Assembly (NCBI GenBank): GCA_050084985.1
Contig: JBITNC010000001.1
Location: 25,544,001-25,608,000 of the forward strand
Reading direction: 5' to 3'
Source of the DNA: Nageia nagi
Lineage: Eukaryota > Pinophyta
Length of the DNA: 64,000 nucleotides
In this document: positions 46,138 to 57,990 of the stretch, in pieces
How positions within the stretch are numbered: the stretch's first letter is position 1
How the letters are laid out: each line of letters opens with the position of its first letter
Translations under genes and position numbers: made by a program
The notes under the pieces: model-generated
The model's database searches: none
What the model was told of the DNA's origin: nothing
Seen by the model: only the letters and a program-made list of their open reading frames with translations

Positions 46138-48240
46138 ATGGCAAGCAACAGTAATAGCAAAGGATTTGCATCAAATAGAGCATCATTATTCAATGGAATA
46201 AATGATCAGCATTGGAAAGTGAGGATGCAAATTTATTTGAAGTCTCTTGGATATGATGTATGGACAACAGTGGCAAATGGTTACACCCCACCTACAATGG
46301 CATTAACAACTTTAGAGGAAAAGAAGGAATTCAAAAATGACTCCAAAGCACAAAATGCTTTAATGTGTGGATTAGTGGATAGTGAAATGACTAAGGTTAT
46401 GACATGCACATCAGCCAAGGAAATTTGGGATAATTTGAAGAGCATCCATGAAGGTGATGTGAAAATAAAAGAGGCCAAGCTTCAAACTCACAGAGCAAAG
46501 TTTGAAGGACTCAAGATGAATGGAGACGAATCAATTGAGGAGTACATGCATAGGGTGAGTGAGATAGTAAATGCCATACAGGGTCTTGGAGAGAAGATAT
46601 AAGACTCTATCATTGTCAAAAAGGTATCACGTTCTCTTCCTGACAAGTATAATTCTAAAGTTTTTGCTATTGAAGAATACAAGGATATGAATACTTTTTC
46701 AATAGATGAACTTCATGGGTCATTAACAGCTTATGAGATGAGAATAGCAAAAGAGAAGCCATCAGATAAAGAAGTAGCATTCAAAGCCAGACAAAAATCA
46801 AAGATACAGTGTGAATCAAGCAGTGATGAAGATTCAGATGCATTAGTAGCAAATTTTGTCAAAAAGCTGAAGAAAGGTAGCAGAGGGAAGTACAAAGGTA
46901 AATTACCTTTAAAATGCTTCAATTGTGGAGGCATTGGATATTTTGCAATAAAATGCCCGTATGGTGATAAAAATAAGAAAGAAAAGGACTCCCATAGAGA
47001 AAAGTGTGATTAGAAGAAGAAATCACAGTATAAAGAAAATAATTATAGAAGAAAAAGTTTCATCTCAAAACATTCAAGTTCATCAGATGATAGTTCTGAA
47101 ACTAAATCAGAATTAGAAGCAGAAGAAGCTATCTTTATAGCAATAGAATAAAATGAGTGAAAACCCAACCTTGAGGTAAGTGAAGAAGAATATCAAGAAG
47201 AAGGTGAAGGTGTAGTTGATCTAGAAGCAGAGATAGTAGCAGCTTTAAAAGAAGTACATTCAAAAAGAAAAAGCCATAAGAAAACATCGAAGAAGCTCAT
47301 GCAAGCAGAGAAAATGGTGGTAGATCTAAAAGTTCAAGTAGAGGAGTGCTGCAAAATCACTGAAGATCTTGAAGCTCAACTTTGTGTCAAAGTTGAGTAT
47401 TGTAGTGAGTTAGAAGCCATGCTCGCAACGCTAAATTATGAATTAGAAGAGAAAAATGAGAAAATCAAAACATATCACAAACTTGAAAGAGGAACGGCAA
47501 AGTTGAATGAGTTGATAGATAATCAGAGGATTCCAAACATCAAGTTTGGTCTTGGATTCACAGAAGGTGAGACATCGAAAGCCCTAAAATTAGATTAGAA
47601 CAAAGTTCCACACATTAAGTTTGGGCTTGGATTAAAAAAAATAGAAACACCACAAGTACCAAAGGCAAAAGTAAAGGAAGCTACACCAAACACTTCAAGA
47701 GCTGAGGAAAGAAAACTAGTGGATGGAGGTAGAGCTCAATACATAAAACAAATTGATGTGCCAAGAAATGAAAGGTACAATCATGATGAAGATTTCACTT
47801 ATGTGCCACATCAAAGGAGAAAGAGGTTTCCCACACCTCAAACATCATGGCAAAACCCACAGCCCAGGTTCAATTATTTCTTTTATGGTTACTATTTTAA
47901 ATGCAATGGTTTTAGTCACAAAATAGCTAAATGCAAATATAATGTAGGACCAAGAAATTTTGCTAGTAGGAATGCATTTGCACCATTGATGGAATATGAA
48001 ATTGAATGCTACAATTGTCATAACTATGGACATATAGCCAAAAATTATAGAAGTGGCTATGGTGCTAATCATTTTCAGGGACAAACATTTCAGTAGCCTG
48101 AAACATGACATAACAGAGAAGTACCGAAAAAAGAAGAACCTGAAGTTCAGAAGATAAATGACAAAGAGAAGCCCAAAATAGTACCAAAACATATATGGAA
48201 AGAAAGAGAAGCTCTCAAAGAAGAGGAAACAACATCTTTG
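46138..48240 (+). pseudogene. Long-LTR copia gag region
   Basis: Start ATG at 46138 (MASNSNSKGFASNRASLFNG), followed by the UBN2-type gag core (KVRMQIYLKSLGYDVWTTV, AKEIWDNLKSIHEGD, ESIEEYMHRVSEIVNAIQ). First zinc knuckle CFNCGGIGYFAIKC (Tyr for His at 46939-46941), second knuckle CYNCHNYGHIAKNY (last Cys is Tyr at 48046-48048). Between them is a coiled-coil-like segment (47299-47500) and two similar short modules containing IKFGLG (about 47540 and 47614). In-frame stops at 46600, 47011, 47149, 47158, 47596, 48094 and 48106; no net frameshift. Confidence 0.9.
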
Positions 48241-48639
48241 ATTATGCAGATAGCATTGAAAGCTCAAAAGAAACTGACACCATGGATCTTGGATAGTGGG
48301 TACTCAAGTCACATGATAGGTGACAAACATAAATTCACTAAAATTCAAGACTATGATGGAGGATCTATAAAGTTTGGTAATAATGATGGAACTCAGATTG
48401 TTGGCAGAGGCATAGTGAGTATTAGTGACAATAAGATACGATATGAGGATGTGTTGTATGTGGAAGGGCTGAAGCATAACTTACTCAGTGTAAGTCAAAT
48501 CTGTGATAGAGGGCATGAAGTAATTTTCAAGAAATAGGTATGCGAGGTTTGAAAAGCAAAGAATGGCATAATAGTTGCAATTGGATCAAGAACATCTGGA
48601 AATCTATACACACTTGAGAATGATACGGATAGAATATGT
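48241..48639 (+). pseudogene. Long-LTR copia protease
   Basis: Active-site text WILDSGYSSHMIGDKHKF with Asp-Ser-Gly at 48292-48300. Related copia elements have Cys where Tyr stands, again one G-to-A step. The domain ends LYVEGLKHNLLSVSQICDRG. Stops at 48535 (TAG) and 48550 (TGA) lie directly after it, before the integrase zinc-binding region. Confidence 0.88.
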
Positions 48640-49845
48640 ATGATGGGACAGGTTGAAGAGAATTGGCTATGGCACCGAAGACTTGGTCACATCAGCTTTG
48701 ATAATCTTGTAAATATTAGTTCAAAGGATGTAGTAAGAGACATTCCTAAAATTAGCAAACCGCAAAATAGCATCTGCAATTCATGTCAGAAAGGGAAGCA
48801 AGCATGTGAACATTTCAAAATGAAGGAGCATCATACAAGTAAGCCATTAGAACTTATCCATATAGATTTATGCAGACCCATGAGGACACAAAGCACAAAT
48901 GGAGATAAGTATTTTATGTTGTTTATAGATGAATACTCACGGATGACATGGCTTTATTTCTTAAAGAAGAAATCTGAAGCTTTTGACATGTTTAAAGCAT
49001 TCACCAAGATGATTGAGACTCAAATGGGTAAAAGAATCAAGGTTCTTAGATCAGACCGAGGAGGTGAGTTTATTGATGAAAACTTCACTAATTTTTGTGA
49101 TAAGCATGGCATTTGGAGATAATTTTCAGTAGCACAAACCCCTCAACAAAATGGAGTTGTTGAGAGAAAGAACAGAACCATACAAGAGATGGCACGAACC
49201 ATGTTGACCGAAAGTAAAGTAGTAGACAGGTATTAGAAGGAAGCAGTGCACACAGCTATATACATTCAGAATAGGTGTATGCTACGAAGACATGAGAACA
49301 AGACACCATATGAGCTATGGTTTGGAAAAAGGGCTACTGCAAAACATTTTAGAGTGTTTGGTAGCAAATGCTACATAAAGAATACCGAGGAAGGACTTGG
49401 CAAATTTGAAGATAGGGCTGATGAAGGAGTTTTTCTTGGTTACTCTATTCATAGCAAAGCTTTCAAGTGCTACAACAAGAGGTTGAGAAAGATTATTGAG
49501 AGTGCAGATGTTAAATTTTATGAGAATACGACCACACCAAAGGATGATGATGATGAGAACTACCCAATCTATGAAGATAATTCAGGGGCAAATCAAAGTA
49601 ATCCAATAGTTCCAATACAAAGTAATAATTTGAGCAGCAGTGGTGGAAATGGTTCCATGATTACCTATGCAACACCTAGAAATAAGAGCATAGCTATGAG
49701 CAACACTCATACTGATGGATCTATGAGTGATTCAAAGATAGAAGAATCCAGACACACACTGAGCTATAACTGGAAGAAAGATCATCCAAAGGAGCAAGTT
49801 ATTGGTGATGTAAGTGCAGGGGTTCAAACAAGGAAGAGATTAACT
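48640..49845 (+). pseudogene. Long-LTR copia integrase
   Basis: Zinc-binding HRRLGHISFDNL and CNSCQKGKQAC, then the D-D-35-E core: Asp at 48865-48867 (HIDLC), Asp at 49054-49056 (RSDRGGE) and Glu at 49162-49164 (NGVVERKNR), exactly 36 codons apart. All zinc and catalytic residues are intact. The C-terminal part carries FRVFGSKCYIKN and GVFLGYSIHSKAFKCYN. Only two stops break it, TAA at 49120 and TAG at 49234 (where Trp is usual). Confidence 0.92.
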
Positions 49846-50900
49846 CTGGAATACTCTCTCCTATCTAGTATTGAACCAAAGTGTGTTGCTGAAGCAAGCA
49901 AAGATGAAGGTTGGATCAAGGCCATGAATGAAGAACTTGATCAAATTGAAAAGAATAAAACTTGGGAGCTAGTTCCAAGACCAAAGAACAAGAACGTGAT
50001 CGACACCAAATGGGTCTTTAGGAACAAGTTAAATGAAGATGGTAAGGTTGTCAGAAATAAAACATGATTAGTGTGTAAGGGCTATGCACAAGTTGAAGGT
50101 ATTGACTTTGAGGAGACTTTTGCACCAGTAGCAAGAATGGAGGCAATCAAAATATTTTTGGCACTTGCAATGTACAAAAACTTCAAGGTATACCAAATGG
50201 ATGTAAAATCAGCATTTTTAAATGGTAAACTTGAAGAAGAAGTCTACATTGAGCAACCAGATGGTTTTCAGTTGGGATCAAATCCAGATCTAGTTTGCAA
50301 GTTGCATAAAGCTTTGTATGGACTTAAATAGGCACCTCAAGCTTGGTATTCTAGGCTTGATACGTATCTCATACAACAAGGCTTCAGGAAAGGTATGGTT
50401 GACAGTAATCTCTACATAAGAACTGAAAAAGAGACTCAATTAGTTATTGTTATTTATGTGGATGATATCATTTTTGGGGTTAGCAGAGATGAGATGTGTA
50501 AGGCATTTGCAGATAGAATGCAAACAGAATTTGAGATGTCTATGATAAGTGAGCTTTCATTTTTTCTTGGTTTGCAAGTCAATCAAATGAAGAATGGCAT
50601 TTTTATTTCGTAAAATAAGTATGTTAAAGAGATGTTGAAGAAGTTCAAAATGGAGGATTGCAAACCTATGAGCACTCCCATGATGACAGGTTGTAAATTG
50701 AGTAAGGATGATCAAGTACCATTAGTTGATCAAACTCAGTATCGATCTATGATTGGTAGTCTTTTGTATCTTACAGCTACTAGATCATATATTTTGCAAG
50801 CAGTATGTTTGGTGGCACGATATCAAGCAGCACCAAAGGTCACACATGTGTCAATAGTAAAGAGGATTTTTAGATACCTGCAAGGTACCATGAAGTATGG
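49846..50900 (+). pseudogene. Long-LTR copia reverse transcriptase
   Basis: Starts with EASKDEGWIKAMNEELDQIE and NKTWELVPRPKNKNVIDTKW; then [50 protein letters not shown], and the catalytic box YVDD at 50455-50466, followed by FFLGLQVNQMKNGIF. Stops: TGA 50065 (Arg position), TAG 50329 (Gln of GLKQAP), TAA 50611. Catalytic residues are intact. Confidence 0.93.
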
Positions 50901-51408
50901 GCTTTGGTATCCCAAAAGTGAAGATTTCACCTTGGTTGCATATTCTGATGCAGATTGGGCAGGATGTGTAGATGACAGGAAGAGTACTAGTGGAGGTGCA
51001 TTTTTCTTGGGAGATAATCTTGTGAGTTGGCATAGCAAGAAACAAAATTCAATGTCATTATCTACCATAGAGGTAGAGTATATGGCAACCACATCATGTT
51101 GCACATAGGTCCTATGGATGAAACAAATGCTAAAGGATTTGGGGATTCAGGTTAGTGATCCCACTACACTCAGGTGTGACAATACTAGTGCAATCAATAT
51201 TTCAAAAAATCTTGTGATGCATTGTAGGACAAAGCACATAGCAATAAGATATCACTTTCTAAAAGAAAAAGTTGCAAAAGGAGAAGTTAAGTTGGAATAT
51301 GTTCCAACCACAGAGCAAGTGGATGATATCTTCACCAAACCGCTACCCAAAGACATCTTTGTGTACCTACGCGAGAAATTAGGAGTGATCACACTTCCTA
51401 AGCATTGA
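50901..51408 (+). pseudogene. Long-LTR copia RNase H and pol end
   Basis: Reads YSDADWAGCVDDRKSTSGGA, SLSTIEVEYMATTSC, then LRCDNTSAINISKNLVMH, KHIAIRYHFLKEKV and DDIFTKPLPKDIF, the full copia RNase H. One premature TAG at 51106. The natural stop is TGA at 51406-51408. Confidence 0.92.
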
Positions 51409-51642
51409 CTAGTGGTTGGATGCACATTCTTAGGGAGAGCATTCTTGTTCTGTTATATCTCTTTGCTCCTATTTGTATTTACTATTATATGTATTAATTT
51501 TTTCTGAGAACTATGTGCATGGCTTTAGGGGGAGTGTGTGGACACCCTTTGTCATTTTTGTCAAAGGGGGAGAAAAGTTACAAGAGGACAGTAATGTGCA
51601 ACAAAAGGTTCATATGTTGCCAACAATTCCAAAGGGGGAGAT
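51409..51642 (+). promoter_or_regulatory. 3' untranslated region with repeated polypurine tracts
   Basis: Three G-rich purine tracts: 'tttagggggag' near 51525, 'caaagggggagaaaag' near 51563, and 'aaagggggagat' at 51631-51642 immediately before the 3' LTR. The last is the functional primer by position. The others may be extra or former tracts. Confidence 0.75.
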
Positions 51643-53562
51643 TGTTATTTGTGAGGTTCAGTTGTGTTGTCATTGTTGTCAACATACTCACTTGGACTTG
51701 GTGCGCTCCACCTTAGATCAGTGTTTGCTTGGTGCGCTCCTATTAGATTGTGTTAGAAAGTTCAAAAAAGATTTTGGAGCATTGCTTGACATTAAGAAAT
51801 GAAGTGGTGATGTTAGTTCAGATTTTGGACCACTCAGTTGCTTTGTTGGAGCTTAGTTGGGAATTTTTACATATAGTTTGATAGTTGTAAAATTTGCATC
51901 AGATGGCATTTTGTAGAAGGTATATATATAAATCCATGAGGATTTATAACTTGAAATAATTTTTTAGTTGTAGTTTGATGTATGAAGAACCAAAATGTTT
52001 TTACTTCAGACTAAATGGATTCTTGAGAAAGAAATGGTGGAAGTTGCAAAAAGTTAATTTTTCATTTTTTTCCAATTTTTGACAGTTGTAGTCCAAATCA
52101 ACAAGGAAAATGCAAAATTGAGATTTTTATTGATTGGATTTGAATTCTATCAAATCTCACACCTTTAGGGATGTAAAAGAAACAATTTTATCCTATTGAT
52201 ATTTTTCCAAAAATGCCTCTAAGTATGAGAAGCTTGAATGTGCACAAACTTTGGATGTCAAGTGTTGACAAAATGTCTGTAAAAACAACATCGAAGGCCA
52301 CTTTGTTGGAGGTATAGAAATCAGTCCAAGAAGAGATAGATGGTGAAATTTAACATGATGATAGTTGGTATAACTGTGAACATTTTTCCTTCAAGATGCA
52401 GTCTTTTTCATGAAACGGTACAAAAGTTACAACAGTCGCAATATGATAATTTAGCCTATTTTTCTATTTTTTCCAGTTGTGGATTGGGAAGTGTTTGACA
52501 ATATGCATGAGCTGGAAAGTGCTAAGGTATAAGTTGGTTTTTAATACATTTCAAAGGATTGGTGGCAAGTGTTTGACGAAAGTCCCAAAAGTGAAAAATC
52601 AAATAGAAAGGATGCATGGCAAGTGTTTGACAAAAGGTTGTTTTGTCTTATTTGTGATGTGGCACTTCATGAATGGGCAAACCAAGTTGTAACTCCCATT
52701 CACAACCAAAAAAAAAAAAAATTCATGTAGAATGCTTATAGTTAAAAATAAAAAGTGGTTGGAAAATTTATTAGGCAATATTAGAGTGAAAAAGAGTGTA
52801 TTGAGTGTTCTTGGTGGGTATGTGAAGGTTGTCTTATTTGTGGTAAGGAGAAAAGGAGTCATGGATTATTTTGTGTAAGAGCATACATATGGACTGTTAG
52901 CAAAGAAGTGCAGGTGACAATTTGTATTATTGAGCATTGTAAGAGAAAATTTGTAATATTTTCTATTCTGTCGGATTTGAGTGTAGAGGCATTACTGAGC
53001 ATATCTCTTAAGATTCGGTGGTTGAGCTTAGAAGGAGTTTGGAAGAGGAGCTTAATGGGTATCTCAATGTGGAGTTAATTGGTATTTTTTTTGGTTAGTT
53101 ATTTTGGTATATTGATGTGCAAAGTTAGAGTTGCAGAGTTAGAATCAGCAGATTGAATTGAGCTAGACTATCAGAGTCTTGTGGAATCATCCCAAAAATA
53201 TTTTTGTTATCTTTGTTGAGTCGAGTTGGTGCTTGGCTCTAGGGAATTGGTGTCTCCATCCAGTTGGTGCTGGTAAATTTGGGGATAGGTGTTCCTTGTA
53301 GTAGGTGCTGCAGAGTCAGGTTAGTTGGTGCTGGTCCTTCAGTTGGTGTTGTAAAATTGAGCATTGATTTCTGATTGGATTTGGATGGGAGTCCAAGTAG
53401 TCATTTTGGAGAGTGGTTTTTCCCGCATTGGGTTTCCACTATAAATTCAGTGTTGTGGTTTGCTATTTGTGTGGATTGAGTTTTAATTACTTGCATTAAA
53501 TAAGTAAAATTTTAAAACACACTGATTCATCCCCCCCTCTCAGTGTCACCCATAGTTCAACA
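51643..53562 (+). repeat. Long-LTR copia 3' LTR
   Basis: 1920 bp, same ends as the 5' LTR, with scattered substitutions and small indels (for example a one-base difference in the poly-A run near 52710). Confidence 0.93.
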
Positions 53563-53567
53563 ATTGA

Positions 53568-53740
53568 ATCTTTCTCTTTACTTTCATCTTTGGTTGATAA
53601 AGTGTCTTCATTATAAATAACCTCCTTTACCTTTGGTTTCCCACATTTCAAATAGGCATAAAAATGTTGACACTTCTCTTGGTATCAAACACTCATGTGA
53701 TGACTTTTTTTTTAAGCCTTCCTAAATCTCTAATCAAATT
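53568..53740 (-). pseudogene. Gypsy B1 upstream remnant
   Basis: Minus-strand open text CQHFYAYLKCGKPKVKEVIY, NEDTLSTKDESKEKDS runs into the copia target site. It should be the upstream continuation of the B1 linker at 43315-44148. No named motif; assigned by position. Confidence 0.4.
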
Positions 53741-53944
53741 TATGATATTAACATTTTAATATCCGTAATATTAATAAATAACATCGATTAATAATTCTAT
53801 TTGTATCAATATCATACTTATCATAATGATTTTTCTCATGTCAATTATTATAATCATAACATTTTTACTTTATAATTTGCAATTGTAAAGTGAGCACCAA
53901 GTATGTCATTTTTCATAAATCAAAATGCCTAGTAACTTTCCAAG
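53741..53944. other. Unassigned AT-rich stretch
   Basis: No coding or repeat signal seen. Confidence 0.35.
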
Positions 53945-54560
53945 TTCCTAATGAATCATTATACATTCATTGTTGACCTTTTTGGTCATGTATGCTATCT
54001 TGAGGAAGTTTTGAATATATAATGCACTTGGTTCATTTCATATCATATGATGTACTTAGATAAGCAACACAACATTTAAATTTTGTTGTGCTTATTGTTG
54101 AGGCAAGCAACATAGCATTTAAATTTATGGGTTGATAAATTGCTAAGTATTACAAATATATTTTTTCCAACTTACCACTTTTGGAATTCTTTTACACTTT
54201 CTTAAAGTATAGTATTTCATTGTGGGTGTAATATGATAATAATCAGTCATCATATTAAAGAGTTTAAGGGTATATTTTTTTAAGTTATAAATTACATATC
54301 CTCCAATCATTGCATTCGATTAATTATGTCTAGAAACTTTGGTAGTTTGTTGCTTTCATTCTCCAAGTTAGTTTTACACTTGAAAATTGCATCTTCTTAA
54401 AAGTCTCTACAACATTTCATTTTATGCATATCCTACAATTGTGGGACTAATCGTTATAGATGCATTATTGACCTTATTGGTTGTGCAGTCTATCTTAAGG
54501 GAGCTTTGAACTTCACATTCTATAATGATTGCATGATACACATAAAATGGGTGTTCTAAA
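53945..54560 (+). pseudogene. PPR gene debris, locus 3
   Basis: NHYTFIVDLFGHVCYLEEVL at about 53952 and RYRCIIDLIGCAVYLKGALN at about 54450 are both versions of the PPR E-region text (usually HY-C-VDLLGRAGYLEEA). Between them is AT-rich sequence. Much more degraded than locus 2. Confidence 0.65.
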
Positions 54561-55560
54561 AATTAAAGGCCCATAGACACATGAAATAATTCTTGGTCCT
54601 TGTATAATGTTTCACATTTTGCATACATATCTATCAAGGTAATCACAACCATAAGATGAAGCAAACATAGTTTTATGATATGTAATGATTATAGGATTCA
54701 TAGGCTTTCTAAACTAATGCATAAAAATTCAAAGCACCAATTTTCCCTAAGTTCCAAAATACCCATAAACTTTGAATTGGGTATGTGGATGTGTCAGATG
54801 AAAGTAATGGAATATGTTGTGGGTTCCTTCATTACATGGTGTATATCAAAACTTTTTTTATAAATAAATTATGACATGTGATATGGAATTATTTAAACAC
54901 ACCATATTATGTGATATTAAATGATTTAAATACACTAAATTCCCCTCTCCTCTTCAATCCCTCAACTCAAAAAACTTGAAATAACAAAAACATTCCAAGA
55001 ACCCACCTAAGCTCCTTGTGCACACCTTTTTTTTTGGTTTTCACTATATGATGTGATATGAAATGATTTAAATACACCATATGATACAAAAAATAGCTTG
55101 GATAAGGAAAGAAATTATTCAACATATGATATAAAATTATTTAAATACACCTTATGATCCAAAACCTAGTTTAGAGAAGGAAAGCAATTGTTCAACATGT
55201 GCTATGACATGATTTAAATACACCATATGATTTAAATCCATTATTCAAGTCATATGTTACATAAATTTTTATTCATAATATACATCCTATGTTAAAATTC
55301 ATAACTTTGGATTATATGACACTTCCATTTACTGAGATTTTTCATAGATTAGCACAAAAGAAAAAATACTTGGTTGATATGGGAAAATTGAAGTATGGCA
55401 ATCCTACTAAAGAGGAAAAAAAGGGAAGATAAAAAAAAAAATAAAATAAGTTCATGATATTGAATATCCTTAAACTAAATAACAATAAAAATTAAAGCTA
55501 ACAAAATTTTTATAAGAAACATAAGGTTACCTCTAGCTCCCGTAGTTATGTTTCGAGATT
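54561..55560. repeat. Dispersed 'gatatgaaatgatttaaatacacca' repeats
   Basis: At least four copies of 'atatgatg-tatgaaatgatttaaatacacc' or close variants at about 54880, 54915, 55040, 55125 and 55205. Related copies lie at 5507-5575 and 7465-7690. 'ggaaag-aattgttcaacat' repeats at 55103 and 55178. No gene seen in the rest up to 55560. Confidence 0.65.
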
Positions 55561-56560
55561 GCTTACAAAAGGATTAACTGCTCCTGATCCAAAATAAGAA
55601 CTAGTTCCCAATGATGAAAAAATTAGTCAGTGTAATGAAGATCCTTTTGTAAATATCATAAATTCAAAGGTAATTGAAAAAATGCTTTCATGCTCCTAAG
55701 GAAAGCATTAAAGACATTATTAGATGATGGCAAAGTTCAGTATGAGGCACGAGCAATTGAGTTTGTTGGAGAAGAACCTCTCATGGTGAATGTCATGTTT
55801 GATGAAAAATGATGCATTTTCATTAGGATAGGAGGTCTAGAGGAAATTTCCACTAGATAAATGTGGAAATAACAAAGATTCCATGCAATCCAAAGTATGC
55901 AACAACTTTTAAAACAACTAAAGGTAACACATACCAAGATAAATATTTTTGATCTTTTATAACTATATATAGATCATAAACATACATTATCTGATGCATT
56001 AAAGAAAATTGAGGTAGATGTAGATATTCCTATTACAAATTTTACTCAATTAGTTACTAATCTTGATATGAACTTAACTTGTAATATGCTTTTCTTTCAA
56101 GATAGTGAACTAGCTAGTGAGGATGTTATTGAAAAGAACATAGGATTGTATATTTGTGTAAATGTTGATGGTATTCATGTTAAGAGAATATTGATTGATA
56201 CAAGTTATAATGTAAATTTTTGCTTCATGGATTTTCTACAAAATTATTTTCCATATATTTATGCAAGTATGATAAGAAACACCATTAGTATATAAAAGCT
56301 TTGATAATACCTAAAAAGAATACTTTGGCTATGTTAATGTGCCTATTGAAGTAGGATGTAAATCTATTAATCAAAAAGTTTATATTTAAAAGAAAAATTA
56401 CCATATAATTTGTTGCTTGGTAGATCTTGGATTCTCAAGCTTAGAGTTGTTACTTCCACTCTCTATCGGTTAATCAAATTCATGTACAAAGGTAAAATAT
56501 TTACAAGTCATGCAAAAGAAAATCCAACATATTTATGCCAAGCAACTCATCTATTTTAGA
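55561..56560 (+). pseudogene. Gypsy B2 protease region, decayed
   Basis: Coding-like lead-in RKALKTLLDDGKVQYEARAI (about 55700), then an open stretch 56068-56295 with GLYICVNVDGIHVKRILIDT, followed by SYNVNFCFMDF. The protease motif, normally DTGSS, reads DTSYN, so the Gly is Ser. Further text near 56335-56560 (NVPIEVGCKSINQKVYI, LPYNLLLGRSWI) completes the domain; LLLGRSWI is the typical end of this protease. Frames change near 56300. Confidence 0.75.
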
Positions 56561-57990
56561 TCCCTTATGATTTGGTGGATGATGAATAGGGAGTAGTAAA
56601 ATCCATAAAAAAGTCACTCTACAATAGGTAACTATGGGAACATATCAAATTTCTAAACTTAGATATTTGGCTAAGCTTTAAGGAATTAGGATGATAATTA
56701 TCTATGCTTGAAATCCAGTGATGTTACTTAAAGGATGATGACCTGAATGATGTTGCCCCATTATAGAGGACTCAAAAGACTCTATTTCAATTATTAACAT
56801 TCTCTAATAAGAGAAAGAAGAAAAATCTTTTTAGTTCCTAAAAAAGATAGTTTCATTTTTGAATCTTCTTAGTAAGTTAATTTACAAGGTTAGGTAAGTA
56901 TGCATTTCAATAATATTGATTACACCTTTGCTACTAAATACATGCATAAATATTAATATTTGGTAAGGGATTAGGAAAGGATGAGAAATTTATTATTAAT
57001 CCCATACCAAACTATGGAACTTCATAATATAACTATCAAACATCGATTTGAAGAATCAATGGTAAGGTGGAGCCATCAATTACCATTATTTAGCATGTCA
57101 AGATAGTAGAGAATCTTGATGATGATTTCTTGTTTTATGAATTATTGCATTGTACCATGATGTATGGACCAAGTGAATAATTAAATACATATTTTTTGAT
57201 CCATTATTAACACCTAGTGTCTAGAAGCAAGTAGATATTTTTCAGAATGATGATGCCATTCTTGAGATGTTGGGGGTTAGGAACAAGTTTCTAAAATATA
57301 GCGAGAAGAAATTGATTGCATGGATGTTGCATCATCAGGATCCTTTAGCGAGGAGTTATACAAAGTTGATGATAATATTGTAGGTTATTTCCTTTTCCTT
57401 TAAACCTTTTTCATTTTTCATAAATTAAGGGGTAAACTAAGTAGCTAGGAAGTAAATCATCAATTTTATGTGTCCTTTAATAGAATGACATCACTCAATT
57501 CAGGTGGTGTCACTCCATTATTTGAGTCTCTCACAATGAGTTTTATGTAGTACTGGGGGTATTACCTATTCTCCCCCCCCCCCCTAAATCAGTGATGAAA
57601 TGTTCTATCTTAGTTAAAGAAACAATGGAAGTAAACATTGGTACCAAATAGGTTCCAATGTTGATCAAAATAGGATGCTTATTAACCTTGGAAGAAAGGG
57701 AAATGCATCACCCATTTAGTATAATTTTTTGATGTATTTCTTGGTATTATTTTTATATTTCTAGGATGATGACCTCGAATTTTATCACTCATAGTTTATT
57801 TGTTAATGATATTGTAAAACTACTAAAAAAAGCCTACAAAAATGCATCATAAGGTAGTTATAGCAATCAAGAAAGAAATAGAAAACTATATTCTTGTTGT
57901 TTTTATTATTCCTATTAATTATTATCCATATATTTATAACATTGTTCTTACATCTAAGCCTAATGGTTAGATAAAATGTTATACAGATTT
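56561..57990 (+). pseudogene. Gypsy B2 protease-RT linker
   Basis: Long, poorly conserved connector. Pieces such as LVRDXERMRN and NPIPNYGT near 56960-57020 resemble the GLG-rich segment of related linkers. A run of C at 57569-57584 breaks the frame. Stops in all frames. Confidence 0.4.

Larger units (their letters stand above)
44149..53562 (+). mobile_element. Long-LTR Ty1/copia element, nearly complete
   Basis: 9414-bp element: 5' LTR 44149-46074, primer site 46077, gag-pol 46138-51408, polypurine tract 51631-51642, 3' LTR 51643-53562. Target duplication ACTGA (44144-44148) / ATTGA (53563-53567), differing by one C/T change. The first 312 bp of the LTRs differ at 9 positions by hand count, 7 of them transitions, so this is younger than copia-1. 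It is inserted in gypsy B1. The long LTR and a gag with a coiled coil suggest the SIRE/Maximus or Tork/Angela side of copia; I cannot decide which. Confidence 0.93.

Noticed and set aside
47845-48267. 140-codon minus-strand frame inside the long-LTR copia gag
   Set aside because: Mirror of a well-supported sense frame; its Phe/Ser-rich content follows from the Lys/Glu-rich sense codons.
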